Position numbers and translations under genes: made by a program
From: GCA-2746795 sp963747345
GTDB lineage: Bacteria > Chloroflexota > Anaerolineae > Promineifilales > Promineifilaceae
Length of the DNA: 64,000 nucleotides
Assembly: GCA_963747345.1 (NCBI GenBank)
Contig: CAVVFA010000001.1
Location: 62,001 to 126,000 of the forward strand
Direction: 5' to 3'
Notes under the pieces: model-generated
What the model saw: the letters and a program-made list of their open reading frames with translations, nothing else
Told to the model about the DNA's origin: nothing
The model's database searches: none
Shown here: piece by piece, positions 29,217 to 39,383 of the stretch
Layout of the letters: every line of letters starts with the position of its first letter
How positions within the stretch are numbered: position 1 is the first letter of the stretch

Positions 29217-30015
29217 CTATGAAACTTCGATGGTCGCACTGGCGGCGGCGCCACTACCTAGATACGCCTCAATTACGAGAGGATTGCTTTGAATCTCAGC
29301 CGGGAGACCTTCAGCAATTTTTGCACCATAATCCAAAACCGTGATGTATTCAGAAATGCCCATCACCACGCGCATATCATGTTCAATGAGCAAGATAGTA
29401 ATACCAAGTTCGTCGCGCAGTTTAACGATAAATTCTGTAGTTTCAGCGGTTTCCTTAGGATTCATACCAGCGGTTGGTTCATCCAACAACAGCAGTTGTG
29501 GCTTGCTAGCCAAAGCGCGGGCAATTTCCAGACGCCGTTGGTCGCCATAGGGCAAACTACGAGCCATCGTATCGCCTAAGCCTTGCAGCCCGACAAAGTT
29601 GAGCAGCCGATTGGCTTCTATGTGCGCGGCTTTTTCTTCTTTGACAGTGCCCGGTAAGCCGCAACAAGGAGCCGATCCAACTTGAGTGAAGCTGCGGTTC
29701 CATCCCCACTAGAATGTTTTCCAATGCCGACATGTAGTTAAACAGGCGGATATTCTGGTAAGTACGAGAAATACCAATATGCGCAATCTTGTCAGGTGTA
29801 TGCCCTTTAATAGATTGTCCCGCAAAGTGCATAGTCCCTTCATCAATCTGATAAAAACCAGTGATGCAGTTGAAAAAAGTGGTTTTACCTGCGCCGTTAG
29901 GACCGATAATACTGACGATGCTGTTTGCTGGAATGTTAAAACTGAGATCGTTGACAGCAACGAGTCCACCAAAGCGCTTGGTTACATGAGTTGCTTCTAA
30001 AATATTGTTAGCCAT
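29217..30015 (-). CDS. livG: Branched-chain amino acid ABC transporter ATPase LivG, one frameshift
   Basis: About 265 aa after bridging a shift near 29690. Walker A is GPNGAGKTTFFNCITGFY, the Q-loop region GISRTYQNIRLF is the LivG type, the signature is LPYGDQRRLEIARAL (usually LSYGxQR), Walker B is LLLLDEPTAGMNP, and the switch is LLIEHDM. It starts 31 bp after livM. The N-terminal half is in one frame and the C-terminal half in another, with nothing missing. Confidence 0.92.
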
Positions 30016-30046
30016 AGGATGTATTCCTTCAAACCAATGGAGTGAC

Positions 30047-31757
30047 TCATATCATTGGTTTGACTTTGTCTGCGAACTCCCTCGGTTCTTCTATCGTTGG
30101 TGTATCCGATTGTGCGGCGTGAAGTTCCCGTTTGCGAATTGCTGAGGGCCACAGACCTTCCGGTCGCAAAAGCATTGTGGCGATGAGCAAAATACCGTAG
30201 AAAAGCATCCGGTATTCCGCAAATTCGCGCAGTAGTTCGGGCAAACCCACCAGCACAAAAGCACCCAAGATGACACCGGGTATGCTGCCTAAGCCCACCC
30301 ACAATGATGATGCATAACACGTTGATGGAGATGAGCAGTCCAAAACTGTGTGGGAAGATGGAACTAAGCCGCGAAGCAAAAATACCACCTGCTAAACCTG
30401 AGAAGGCCGCCCCAATGGCGAAGGCCAATAGTTTGGTATTGATAAGGCGAATACCGACAGCTTCAGCCACGTCTTCGTCTTCACGCAGTGCCATCCACTG
30501 CCTGCCCAAACGTGAATCACGTAAGCGCCAGGTAACAAAAATAGCCAAGAGACAACTCGCTATGATCAAATAATAATAATGTTCTGGCTGTACAAAAACG
30601 AAATCAAGGATTTCTGGTTTGCCAATTTGCAAGATGCCTTGTGCCCCCCCAATGTACGATTTGAGGAGGTCTGATACCACAAGCACGCGAATGATTTCAC
30701 CAAAACCTAAGGTGACGATGGCCAGGTAGTCACCCCGCATACCCAGTACGGGAATGCCTAATATGATGCCCGTCAAGGTAGCGGCAATTACGCAAAAGGG
30801 TAGCGCCACCCAGAAGGACAGACCAAAACCTAAATCGCCTCGTGAGGTGAGCAGCCCCATGGTGTAGGCTCCGATGGCAAAGAAGGCGACATAACCCAGA
30901 TCGAGAAGACCCGCAAAGCCAACGACGATGTTAAGACCTAAGCCCATTAAGACAAACGTGCCCACAATGTCGAGTACTTCAGTCAGATAAGTACCGACGA
31001 TGAAGGGCAGCAGCAGTACAAAAACAACACCCAGGCCGATGTTAAGGTTGCGCAACCGCTTCCGGGTGGTGTCGTCCATACGAACGACGGTTTTTTTGTA
31101 AGCAGTTTGCCCGCGAGCGTTCCACCAAATATCGAAGATGACTGCGATGATGAACACGACAACGGCCGTTTCCACCGTAATTCCCCCCTGCGAACCAAAC
31201 AATAGCTTTTGAATCGATCGGGCTGTGTAAGGACGCAGAATCAGAAGCAAAATTTCTGATAGCATACCCACCGACACAACCCACAACACCCCAGTAAACA
31301 ACGGCTTTTTTACCTTCTCTGGGAGCAAGTGGAACGTAGCACCGAAAACGCCCAAAACCGTCATCACAACCAGCAGAATCAAACTGCCTACAATCGGCCC
31401 CTGACCAAACGTCAAAATCTCAATAAGGGCAGGCGACACATTCACCAGTGATTCACGAATATCAGGCCACATCAGCGTCAAGAAAATCAAGCCAATGACC
31501 GGCAGCGCCGACAAAAAGCCCACAACCGCGCCCCGAACCGGAACGATCCCTGCTGAAACTTCCTCTTTCCGATCCCACACCATATACCCGGCGATGAGGG
31601 GGGGGAGATAAAGAAGCAACTGCCCAAGTGTTAGAACCCCTGTGATAATGTCACGTTCATCAAATGTTTCAACCATACCGATGGCGCTAACACTAAGAAC
31701 CACCACACCAGCAATCAAACCCAGTTTCATCGTTTTGCGTAAATCGAGTTGTGACAT
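30047..31757 (-). CDS. livM: Branched-chain amino acid ABC transporter permease LivM with extra N-terminal membrane region, one frameshift
   Basis: About 570 aa after bridging a shift near 30310; the C-terminus ends RPEGLWPSAIRKREL...KVKPMI with the stop at 30047. The conserved permease core (VLMGLGLNIVVGFAGLLDLGYVAFFAIGAY and the MRGDYLAIVTLGFGEIIR region) starts only at about residue 265. The first 260 residues hold roughly six additional hydrophobic segments not part of the usual 300-aa domain and larger than the short E. coli extension. Its function is unknown. It is coupled to livH (11 bp). Confidence 0.9.
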
Positions 31758-31768
31758 CGTATCGCCCC

Positions 31769-32839
31769 TTACGCCTTCTTCTCGCGCAGTACTTCACCGA
31801 CAATGCCCTGTGGTCGGAAAATCAAAATCAAGACCAATAAGGTAAAGGCAATCACATCTTTCAATTGATGCGCACCTGAAATCCCCAGCCCTTCCAGAAA
31901 CAATGGCGGACCGACAGCTTCGATCAAGCCCAAAAGCAGACCACCTATCGCTGCCCCAGGAATACTACCAATACCCCCTAACACGGCCGCCGTAAATGCC
32001 TTGATACCAGGAACAAAACCCATGTAAAAATGCACTTGCTTGAAAATCAGGCCCCACAACACAGCGGCAATACCAGCCATACCTGCCCCAATAGCAAAAG
32101 TAAGCGTGATGGCACGATTAACATCAATGCCCATCAGGGAAGCCACATCTTTATCCTCAGCAACAGCACGAATAGCTTTTCCCGTTTTGGTACTCTTAAT
32201 AAACAGATTGAGGGCAATAAGAGAGACAAAAGCCGTCGCCATCACAATCACGCGCGTCTTCAAAATAGGATAGCCCAAAATCACCCAACGGCCGTCTAAC
32301 GCCTCCGGCACTGGAAACGGGATAATGGCAGAGCCAAACAACCCTCGGAAAAAATATTGCCAAAAGAAAGAAGCGCCAATCGCTGTAATCAGAGGTACCA
32401 AACGAGGAGCATTACGCAGCGGACGGTAAGCAATACGCTCAGTCAGCAGCGACACCGCCATAGCCGTTACCACAGAAGCCACAGTAATCAACACCAAACT
32501 GATTATAGGTTGTTCATCCAAAAAACCGGAGTTAGCGAGAGAAGCCGCGACAAATACCGTAGATGTCATCGCCCCAGACATAAAAAATTCGCCGTGAGCA
32601 AAGTTAATCATACGCAAAATGCCGTAAACCATCGTATAGCCCAAGGCAATCAGAGCATACAGACTGCCCTGCGACAAACCTGAAACGAAAAAATCCATCC
32701 AGGTTTTAAAATCATACTGATTGCCGACTCCGAAAAATATCTTTCTAATCGTGCCATAAATGACAATGCCAATAATTACGGCACGAAATACCCACAGGAT
32801 AATTCCTAAATAATCAATGTCACGAAAACGGTTCGACAT
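31769..32839 (-). CDS. livH: Branched-chain amino acid ABC transporter permease LivH
   Basis: 356 aa from the ATG at 32839 (GGAG upstream); five codons of extra frame precede it. The core starts with GLSQGSLYALIALGYTMVYGILRMINFAHGEFFM, split here by family convention. It contains KAFTAAVLGGIGSIPGAAIGG and ends IFRPQGIVGEVLREKKA. It has an extra N-terminal helix (residues 10-30) before the standard eight-helix domain. First permease of the operon, downstream of the binding-protein gene and a hairpin. Confidence 0.93.
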   Translation of the reverse strand: MSNRFRDIDYLGIILWVFRAVIIGIVIYGTIRKIFFGVGNQYDFKTWMDFFVSGLSQGSLYALIALGYTMVYGILRMINFAHGEFFMSGAMTSTVFVAASLANSGFLDEQPIISLVLITVASVVTAMAVSLLTERIAYRPLRNAPRLVPLITAIGASFFWQYFFRGLFGSAIIPFPVPEALDGRWVILGYPILKTRVIVMATAFVSLIALNLFIKSTKTGKAIRAVAEDKDVASLMGIDVNRAITLTFAIGAGMAGIAAVLWGLIFKQVHFYMGFVPGIKAFTAAVLGGIGSIPGAAIGGLLLGLIEAVGPPLFLEGLGISGAHQLKDVIAFTLLVLILIFRPQGIVGEVLREKKA

Positions 32840-32909
32840 ATTCGCTTGCTCCAATGACAGGATATAAAAAATCAGGAAATAGGTAGGCTCTCACCTGTAA
32901 AATATAAGG

Positions 32910-32939
32910 AATAGGCTCCGGTTAACTGGAGCCTATTCA
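32910..32939 (-). terminator. Intercistronic hairpin between binding protein and livH
   Basis: An 11-bp stem (GAATAGGCTCC and its complement, 32910-32920 / 32929-32939) around an 8-nt loop, followed on the minus strand by an AT-rich tail. It is probably an attenuator giving more binding protein than permease. Confidence 0.65.
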
Positions 32940-32983
32940 TCAAAATCTTACTTACCCAATCCAGATAAACTTACTGAAAAAAC

Positions 32984-35429
32984 TTACTCGGTCGGGACAA
33001 AAACGCCATCTGTGACCTGACTGACAGCAATCTTTGGATCAGCACAGTCACCAAATTCATCACAGGTAATGCTACCAGTGATACCTTCCATACCAGCCGT
33101 GGCAAACAGTGCATCGCGCAGTGCTTGTCGGCCAATGAGGAGCGAACCATCTGCATCTTGTTTTGCCGAAGCAATAATCGCATTCAACACCATGACGGTC
33201 GCATCATAAGCGTGGGCGTGGAATGGAGCAGTTGGTTCAGTACCGAATTTTTCCAGGTACGCGGGCAAGAACTCATCTTTATAGAATGCATTGCTGAAGC
33301 CCAAGTCTGGCCCAGAAATATACATACCTTCAGAAGTTCCAACCGTGTTTTCCAAGAAACTTGGGGATTGCACACCATCAGCAGCAGCCAGAACAACACC
33401 TTCCAGACCAGCAACTTCAGCAGCAGTATTGGTGAGCAAAGAACCCAAAGGAATGAACACCGGATAATAGATGAATTCTGGGCCGGCAGCGGCGATAGAA
33501 GTCAACAGCGGCTCAACATTGGTTGCATCAGCGGCTTCTGCTTCGAAAGCTACAATTTCACCACCCAATTCTGTAAAGGAGTCAGCAAATACACTAGCCA
33601 AACCTTCGGTGTAGGGATCACCATCATGGATGGCGGCGGCTTTGGTAAGCCCCAATTCATTGAAGGCGAATTCAGCCATGGCACGACCCTGAACTTTGTC
33701 ATTATGGGCGGTACGCAAGTAACCAGCTTCATGCAGTTCTGGATCAGTCAGCGAAGGGGCAGTGTTAGATGGGGAAACCATCACGAAACCAGCATCGGTG
33801 ATGATTTTGGCAGCCGGTACACCAGCGCCAGAGCAGCTTGTACCAATCATGGCCACAATGTCAGGATTAGAAACGATTTTCTGAGCAGAGGTTTGGCCAC
33901 CTTCGGCAGAGCAACCGTCATCTTCGGCTTGTAGTTCAACTGGATGTCCGAGGACTTCACCAATGAAATCAAGGGCAATTTCAACACCCCATTGCGAATC
34001 CAAACCCAACTCAGTGTTCGGGCCAGAAATAACCAAAGCAGAAGCCAGCATAATGGGATCACCAGCAGCGACTTCAACACAACCGATTTCATCGGTGCAT
34101 TCGAATGCCTCATCTGCTACTTCTTCAGCCGCTGGTTCTTCGGCGGCATCAGCGGAAAACGGAACAAAAGCGCCATCTTGAACCTGGCTAATAGCAATTT
34201 TTGGATCGGCGCAGTCACCAAATTCATCACAAGTGAGGGTGCCAGTGATACCTTCCATGTCAGTCGTGGCAAACATTGCGTCACGCAGTGCTTGACGACC
34301 AATGAGGATCGTACCATCTGCGCCTACTTGAGCAGACTCAGTAATGGCATTTAACACCATGACAGTGGCATCATAAGCATGGGCATGGTACGGTGCGGTC
34401 GGTTCTGAGCCAAATTTTTCCAGATACGCTGGCAAGAATTCATCTTTATAGAAAGCATTGCTGTAACTCAGGTCTGGGCCGGAGACGTACATGCCTTCGG
34501 AGGTTCCTACCGTGTTTTCCAAGAAGCTGGGCGAGCTAATACCATCAGCTCCAGCCAGATAGACACCCTCTAGACCGGCAACCTCAGCAGCGGTGTTGGT
34601 GAGCAAGGAACCCAATGGAATAAACACTGGATAGTAAATAAATTCAGGGCCGGCAGCGGCGATAGAAGTCAATAACGGCTCAACATTGGTGGCGTCAGCG
34701 GCTTCAGCTTCGAAAGCTACCATCTCACCACCCAATGCTGTAAATGAATCCGAGAATACACTAGCCAAACCTTCGGTATAGGGGTCGCCGTCATGAATGG
34801 CGGCGGCTTTGGTTACACCCAATTCATTGAACGCAAATTCGGCCATTGCCAAGCCCTGAACTTTGTCATTGTGGGCAGTACGCAAGTAACCAGCTTCATG
34901 CAGTTCTGGATCAGTTAATGATGGCGCGGTGTTGGAGGGGGAAATCATCACGAAACCAGCATCGGTGATGATTTTGGCAGCCGGTACACCAGCACCAGAA
35001 CAGCTTGTGCCAATCATGGCGACAATATCAGGATTGGACACGATTTTTTGAGCTGAGGTTTGTCCACCTTCGGCGGAACAGCCATCATCTTCGGCTTGCA
35101 GTTCAACTGTATGACCGAGGACTTCACCGTAAAAATCAAGGGCAAGTTCGACACCCCATTGGGAATCTAAGCCCAATTCGGTGTTGGGCCCAGAGATGAC
35201 CAGACGCAGAAGCCAACTGAATGGGATCGCCAGGAGCGACTTCCACACAGCCGAGGGCATCAGTACATTCAAGATTTTCAACAACTGGTTGTTCTTCGGC
35301 TGCAACTTCGGCTGTAGGTTCTGCAGCGGAGGGTTCTTCAACAGCCGGATCGGCGGTTGAGCCACCACAAGCAGATAAGGCAAATACCATAAGCATTGAC
35401 AACAGGACTAACAAAATCAAACGTTTCAT
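32984..35429 (-). CDS. Tandem-duplicated branched-chain amino acid substrate-binding lipoprotein, one frameshift
   Basis: About 815 aa. The start MKRLILLVLLSML at 35429 follows AGGAGGAG; the lipobox is LSAC. A shift near 35205 joins this to a long frame holding two complete Peripla_BP_6 domains (each about 380 aa), nearly identical throughout. Both open ECTD..GCVEV..GDPI.LASA and contain GPNTELGLDSQWGVE, MIGTSCSGAGVPAAKIITDA and GPEFIYYPVFIPLGS. The join is a short Ala/Glu linker (FSADAAEEPAAEEVADEAF). A two-domain binding protein could raise local ligand capture. It is the first gene of the liv operon. The duplication could also reflect recent tandem gene duplication with loss of the intervening stop. 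Confidence 0.85.
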
Positions 35430-35846
35430 CTTTCTCCTCCTATGAAGAAATGATTTTAAACCTGCAAATTGTTAAAAGTCCCCAGCCTAAACAAATTAGG
35501 CTGAGGGATACTTACTTAATCAGTTGGGCTCCAGGAATTTAATTAGTTGGACTGCTATGGTCTTCTTCCCAAAAGAACCATATACAGTGTGGAAATGGGG
35601 TGGGTTGCGCTTCTGTGACTCGTTTTAGATTCTATAAAATTATTTGTGGTTGTCAACTTGCTCGTGAAATCGATCACAATACATGGTATAGATTCAACGG
35701 CCGTTGATGGTGATTTGGTATCTTCTCAATATTCAGGTCTTTGCTGCGATTTATTGAGATGTTGTGTGATTTTTAACTAATAATGAAAAATGATTGACGT
35801 TAGTTCGGTTGTTTACCCCTTATCATTGACTGCTGAACGATGATTT
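35430..35846 (-). promoter_or_regulatory. Upstream region of the liv operon with leader hairpin
   Basis: 417 bp between phoU and the binding-protein gene. A hairpin at 35481-35507 (CAGCCTAA / TTAGGCTG, 5-nt loop) lies about 50 bp before the start codon and is followed on the minus strand by GGGGACTTTT, resembling a leader attenuator. The rest is AT-rich, with one AACGGCCGTT near 35698; no gene is seen. Confidence 0.5.
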
Positions 35847-36560
35847 TTAGGGCTGGTTAGTTTCGTTTTCTACTTCAATGTCTAAGAAACCGTCAATATC
35901 ATCCAGATTTTCGACGAATTCGCCTGTGATCATGAAGATGACTCGTTCTGCCAAATTGAGGGCACGGTCGCCGATGCGTTCCAGGTTATGGCCTATCCAG
36001 AGCAGGACGTTGGCGCGGCGAATATATTCGGGATTTTGCATTTGCTCTAATGCGCTCTGAGATAATTTGCGATATTGTTTGTCGATTTTGTCGTCACGAC
36101 TCATGACTGTGTTTGCTAGGTCAGCGTTTTCTTCAACGTAGGCTTGAACGCTGGTTTGTACCATTTCGCGGGCGCGTTTTGCCATTTTGGGTAGTTTATA
36201 AAGGGTGTCCAGGCTTTCTTCTCCCTCTAGTCGTTCAACCAGACGAGCAATGCCTGCGGCATGATCGCCGATGCGTTCTAGTTCAACGGCGAAGTGGATG
36301 CCTGCGATGACGCTGCGTAAATCTTTGGCCATGGGTTGTTGCGTAGCCAAAATAAGCAGGGCTTCTTCTTCGATTTTGAAGCGAAGCTGATTGATGGATT
36401 CGTCTGCGGCTACAATTTCATGGGCGAGGGCAACGTTACGGGTGTCGAGTGCGATCATGGCTTTGTCAATGGCGCTGTCGATCATGCTGCTCATCCGTAA
36501 AATATCTTCGCGTAATTCGTTTAATTCTCGGTTTAAAACGGCTCTTTGTTGTAATGGCAT
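35847..36560 (-). CDS. phoU: Phosphate-signalling complex accessory protein PhoU
   Basis: 237 aa, all-helical, with the two three-helix PhoU repeats. The metal-contacting acidic motifs appear as FAVELERIGDHAAGIARL (repeat 1) and WIGHNLERIGDRALNLAERV (repeat 2), each with the E/D-x3-D pattern. It down-regulates Pho signalling through PstB and a sensor kinase. No pst or phoR gene is nearby, so it is a stand-alone copy. Intact. Confidence 0.95.
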   Translation of the reverse strand: MPLQQRAVLNRELNELREDILRMSSMIDSAIDKAMIALDTRNVALAHEIVAADESINQLRFKIEEEALLILATQQPMAKDLRSVIAGIHFAVELERIGDHAAGIARLVERLEGEESLDTLYKLPKMAKRAREMVQTSVQAYVEENADLANTVMSRDDKIDKQYRKLSQSALEQMQNPEYIRRANVLLWIGHNLERIGDRALNLAERVIFMITGEFVENLDDIDGFLDIEVENETNQP

Positions 36561-36573
36561 GGAAGCACCTCTT

Positions 36574-37261
36574 TTAGTGTCTTAATTCATTAGACAACAT
36601 CATTATATCGTCGCTGCTGTGATTTTGCATAGGTTCGCCATGTCCACAGGCGAAAATGGCGGGCGTTAACTCAAGTAGTTGGATGGCGGATTGGTCGGCT
36701 TGTTCTTGGTTGGCGGTGATGCGTTTGGGGGAGCGTTGCAAACGGCCGTTACCCACCCTAAGCGCATCGCCTGTAAACAACAGTCCCAGGGACGGGCTGT
36801 AAAAAGAATGATGGTCTGACGTATGGCCGGGGGTCGCAATGACCTGCAACCCGCCTAATAAGGGTAACACATCTCCATCTTGGCACAGTTGCATGTTAGC
36901 GGCTGAAACAGGTTTGTATTTGATAAAGGTGTTGTTAAGCCATTGCAGGGGAGCAGGGTAGGTGGTCGGGAGAACGGCCGTTTTCAATATAACTAGCCGA
37001 TTCTGCACTGGTAATGACAGTGGCTCCCGTAGCCGCCTGAATCGCGGCCAAGCTGCCTACATGGTCTATATCTGAGTGGGTAACAAGGATTCGGACGAGA
37101 TCAGAGGGTTGATGCCCCAATTCTTGGATAGCGTCTACTATCTTTTTTTTGCTGCGCGGCATGCCAGCATCAACCAGCGTCAGGCCATCCGTTTCCACAA
37201 ACAAATAGATATTTACAAAGCTTCCATCCAACCAAAAAACGTTAGGGAGAATCTCCTTCAT
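36574..37261 (-). CDS. MBL-fold metallo-hydrolase, one frameshift
   Basis: About 228 aa from the ATG at 37261 (start MKEILPNVFWLDG), overlapping the end of the upstream gene by 20 bp. A shift near 36980 must be bridged. The metal motif reads THSDIDHVGS, a variant of HxHxDH with Asp in place of the second His. It is followed by the conserved TPGHTSDHHSFYSP and LLFTGDAL, and the C-terminal His in FACGHGEPM. Probably a thioesterase or lactonase-like hydrolase; the substrate is unknown. It lies in the fabF cluster. Confidence 0.82.
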
Positions 37262-37976
37262 AAGTCTCCTCTTCCAAATCGACGGCTTTTTCATCAAAAG
37301 CGGCGCGTAAGGCATCGTAATCCGCTTTCGGCAACGGGTCTCGTTTTTGTTGGCGCAAGAACCCTTTAACTTTGGTGTAGTGCATGGCGGGAAGTCGAGA
37401 ATCTTTTAAATCCAGCTCTGTGGCACCTTTTGCCGTAAAAACAATCAAAGCGCCGATGGGCAGTTCTTCGACGGTAGGGGCATGTTGGCGAATGTAATTG
37501 CCCATCGCTTCGACCATCTTTTCCAGTTCATTGGAGGGATTACCGATGGGTTCTTGTCCAAAAAAGCGTTTAAGAAAGCCGCCGGATTGACGCCAGACAT
37601 CCCCCTCAACCGTTATTTTCCCCATATTGGGGCGTAAATTGAAGAGGATGACACCCTGCGGAGTGAGTAAGACATGGGGGGCGGGGAGGAGATAGTGGTA
37701 TAAACGGCCGTTTTTCGCCACCTTCTGCAACGTTTCATCCAATGTTTCATCGGGTCTCGGACTGCGCCCGTAACGCGGCATCAGATAAATACCAACTTGG
37801 GCAATCATCCAGCCGACGAACAAAAACCCTAATTGCAGAAAAATAACCCGCTCAAAATCTTGAACAATGAAGACGAGCGCCAACCCCATCAGCAAAATAG
37901 CCATACCACCAAAACTGGTGATTTTAGCGAACAGCGCCATGCGCTCAATACGTTTTTCATTCCGTAAAATAATCAT
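37242..37976 (-). CDS. Membrane-anchored protein of unknown function (NERD-like core)
   Basis: About 244 aa from the ATG at 37976, 7 bp after the fabF stop; longer frames overlap fabF. Two hydrophobic helices (near residues 20-40 and 47-65) precede a soluble domain with YHYLLPAPHVLLTPQGVILFNL and GKITVEGDVWR, which recalls nuclease-related (NERD) domains but lacks clear catalytic residues. The C-terminus is acidic (AVDLEEETYEGDSP). Position suggests translation coupled to fabF and to the MBL hydrolase. Function unknown. Confidence 0.65.
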   Translation of the reverse strand: MIILRNEKRIERMALFAKITSFGGMAILLMGLALVFIVQDFERVIFLQLGFLFVGWMIAQVGIYLMPRYGRSPRPDETLDETLQKVAKNGRLYHYLLPAPHVLLTPQGVILFNLRPNMGKITVEGDVWRQSGGFLKRFFGQEPIGNPSNELEKMVEAMGNYIRQHAPTVEELPIGALIVFTAKGATELDLKDSRLPAMHYTKVKGFLRQQKRDPLPKADYDALRAAFDEKAVDLEEETYEGDSP

Positions 37977-37983
37977 GGTAGCT

Positions 37984-39276
37984 TTATTGTTTCCCGTCTC
38001 CATCGACGTGGTTGTCATACCGACCCATCACCAGACAGGCATTTTGACCGCCCAGACCAAACGAGTTAGACAGAATGGTGTTCACTTTAGCGGGACGGGG
38101 TGTATTCGGCACATAATCCAAATCACATTCAGGATCAGGTGTATTGTAATTATAAGTAGCGGGCAGAATCTCTTTGTTTATCGCATAAATCGAGAAAATC
38201 GCTTCAATCGCCCCCGTACCACCCATCGCATGACCCATGGATGATTTTGTGCTGCTAACAGGAATTTCGTAAGCACGTTCGCCAAACAACTTCTTGATCG
38301 CCATCGTTTCTGTCATGTCGTTCATGGGGGTGGATGTGCCGTGGGCATTGATGTAGTCGATGTCGGTGAGTGCCTTGCCGGCATCTTCAACCGCCCAGCG
38401 CATCGCGCGCACCGCGCCCGCGGCTTCTGGGTCTTGGGCGGCCACATGGAATGCGTCGGATGAAGAAGCATGTCCCAAGAATTCTGCGTAAATCTTCACA
38501 CCACGCGCTAACGCATGGTCTAATCGCTCCAAAACAAGCACACCAGCACCTTCGCTCAAGACAAAGCCTTCGCGGTTTTTGTCGAAAGGCATACTGGCAT
38601 GTTCAGGGTCATCGTTGAAGTTGGGGGTCAGCGCCAACATGCGGGCAAAACCAGCCACCGCACTTTCATGAATCAGGCCTTCCACACCGCCTGTTAACAC
38701 AATGTCGGCAATGCCGCGCCGAATGAATTCAGCACCTTCGCCGATGGCTTGCGTGCCGGTGGCACAGGCCGCATTCACGGTGGAAATCGGCCCTTGTGTA
38801 CCTGCCAACAAGCTGACGTGATAGCTGGGCATGTTGGGCAAGAAGGCGGTCATGGCAAAGGGACTGGTGCGGTTGAAGCCTTTTGTGCGCAAAATTTGCA
38901 CTTCGCGGTCAGCTACTTCATAGCCGCCGACACCTGTTCCCATGAGGGTGCCGGCTCGTTCTTGGTTCGGAAGGCCGTTTGCTAGCCCGGCATCTTCCAA
39001 GGCCATCGTCGCCGCCGCCACAGACAGTTGTGAACAGCGAGACATGCGCCGCGCTTCTTTGAAATCCATGTAATCTTTTGGGTCGAATTCTTTCACTTCA
39101 CCCGCAATGTGGACGGGTAAATGGCTGGCATCAAATTGGGTGATACGGGCCACACCAGAACGGCCGTTTATCAAAGCATCCCAACTCTCATCTGCGGAAT
39201 GGCCTAAGGGGCTCATCATGCCAATTCCCGTTACCACAATCCGTGGCCGACCTTTGGCATCTAAATAGTTACTCAT
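37984..39276 (-). CDS. fabF: 3-oxoacyl-[ACP] synthase II
   Basis: 430 aa. Condenses malonyl-ACP with acyl-ACP in fatty acid elongation. The catalytic triad is clear: Cys in VNAACATGTQAIGEG, His in NAHGTSTPMNDMTET and His in KSSMGHAMGGTGAIE. Ends LSNSFGLGGQNACLVM. It sits downstream of plsX with a 100-bp gap holding a heptamer repeat. An intact, ordinary member. Confidence 0.96.
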   Translation of the reverse strand: MSNYLDAKGRPRIVVTGIGMMSPLGHSADESWDALINGRSGVARITQFDASHLPVHIAGEVKEFDPKDYMDFKEARRMSRCSQLSVAAATMALEDAGLANGLPNQERAGTLMGTGVGGYEVADREVQILRTKGFNRTSPFAMTAFLPNMPSYHVSLLAGTQGPISTVNAACATGTQAIGEGAEFIRRGIADIVLTGGVEGLIHESAVAGFARMLALTPNFNDDPEHASMPFDKNREGFVLSEGAGVLVLERLDHALARGVKIYAEFLGHASSSDAFHVAAQDPEAAGAVRAMRWAVEDAGKALTDIDYINAHGTSTPMNDMTETMAIKKLFGERAYEIPVSSTKSSMGHAMGGTGAIEAIFSIYAINKEILPATYNYNTPDPECDLDYVPNTPRPAKVNTILSNSFGLGGQNACLVMGRYDNHVDGDGKQ

Positions 39277-39310
39277 AAAAATAAATCCTCGTTTATTCTA
39301 GTTTTATGTG

Positions 39311-39383
39311 CGGTATTCGGTAAACGGTGATCGGTAATCAGATCACTGTTTACCGTTCACCGATCACCGATTTACCGTTCACT
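39311..39383. repeat. Heptamer inverted array (CGGTNNN family)
   Basis: CGGTATT, CGGTAAA, CGGTGAT, CGGTAAT on the left and GTTTACC, GTTCACC, GATCACC, GATTTACC, GTTCACT on the right form a long hairpin. The right end contains the plsX stop codon. Confidence 0.88.

Noticed and set aside
35217..35383. Start of the tandem binding protein at 35383
   Set aside because: That start lacks a signal peptide. The lipoprotein signal and AGGAGGAG site are at 35429 in another frame, joined by one indel.
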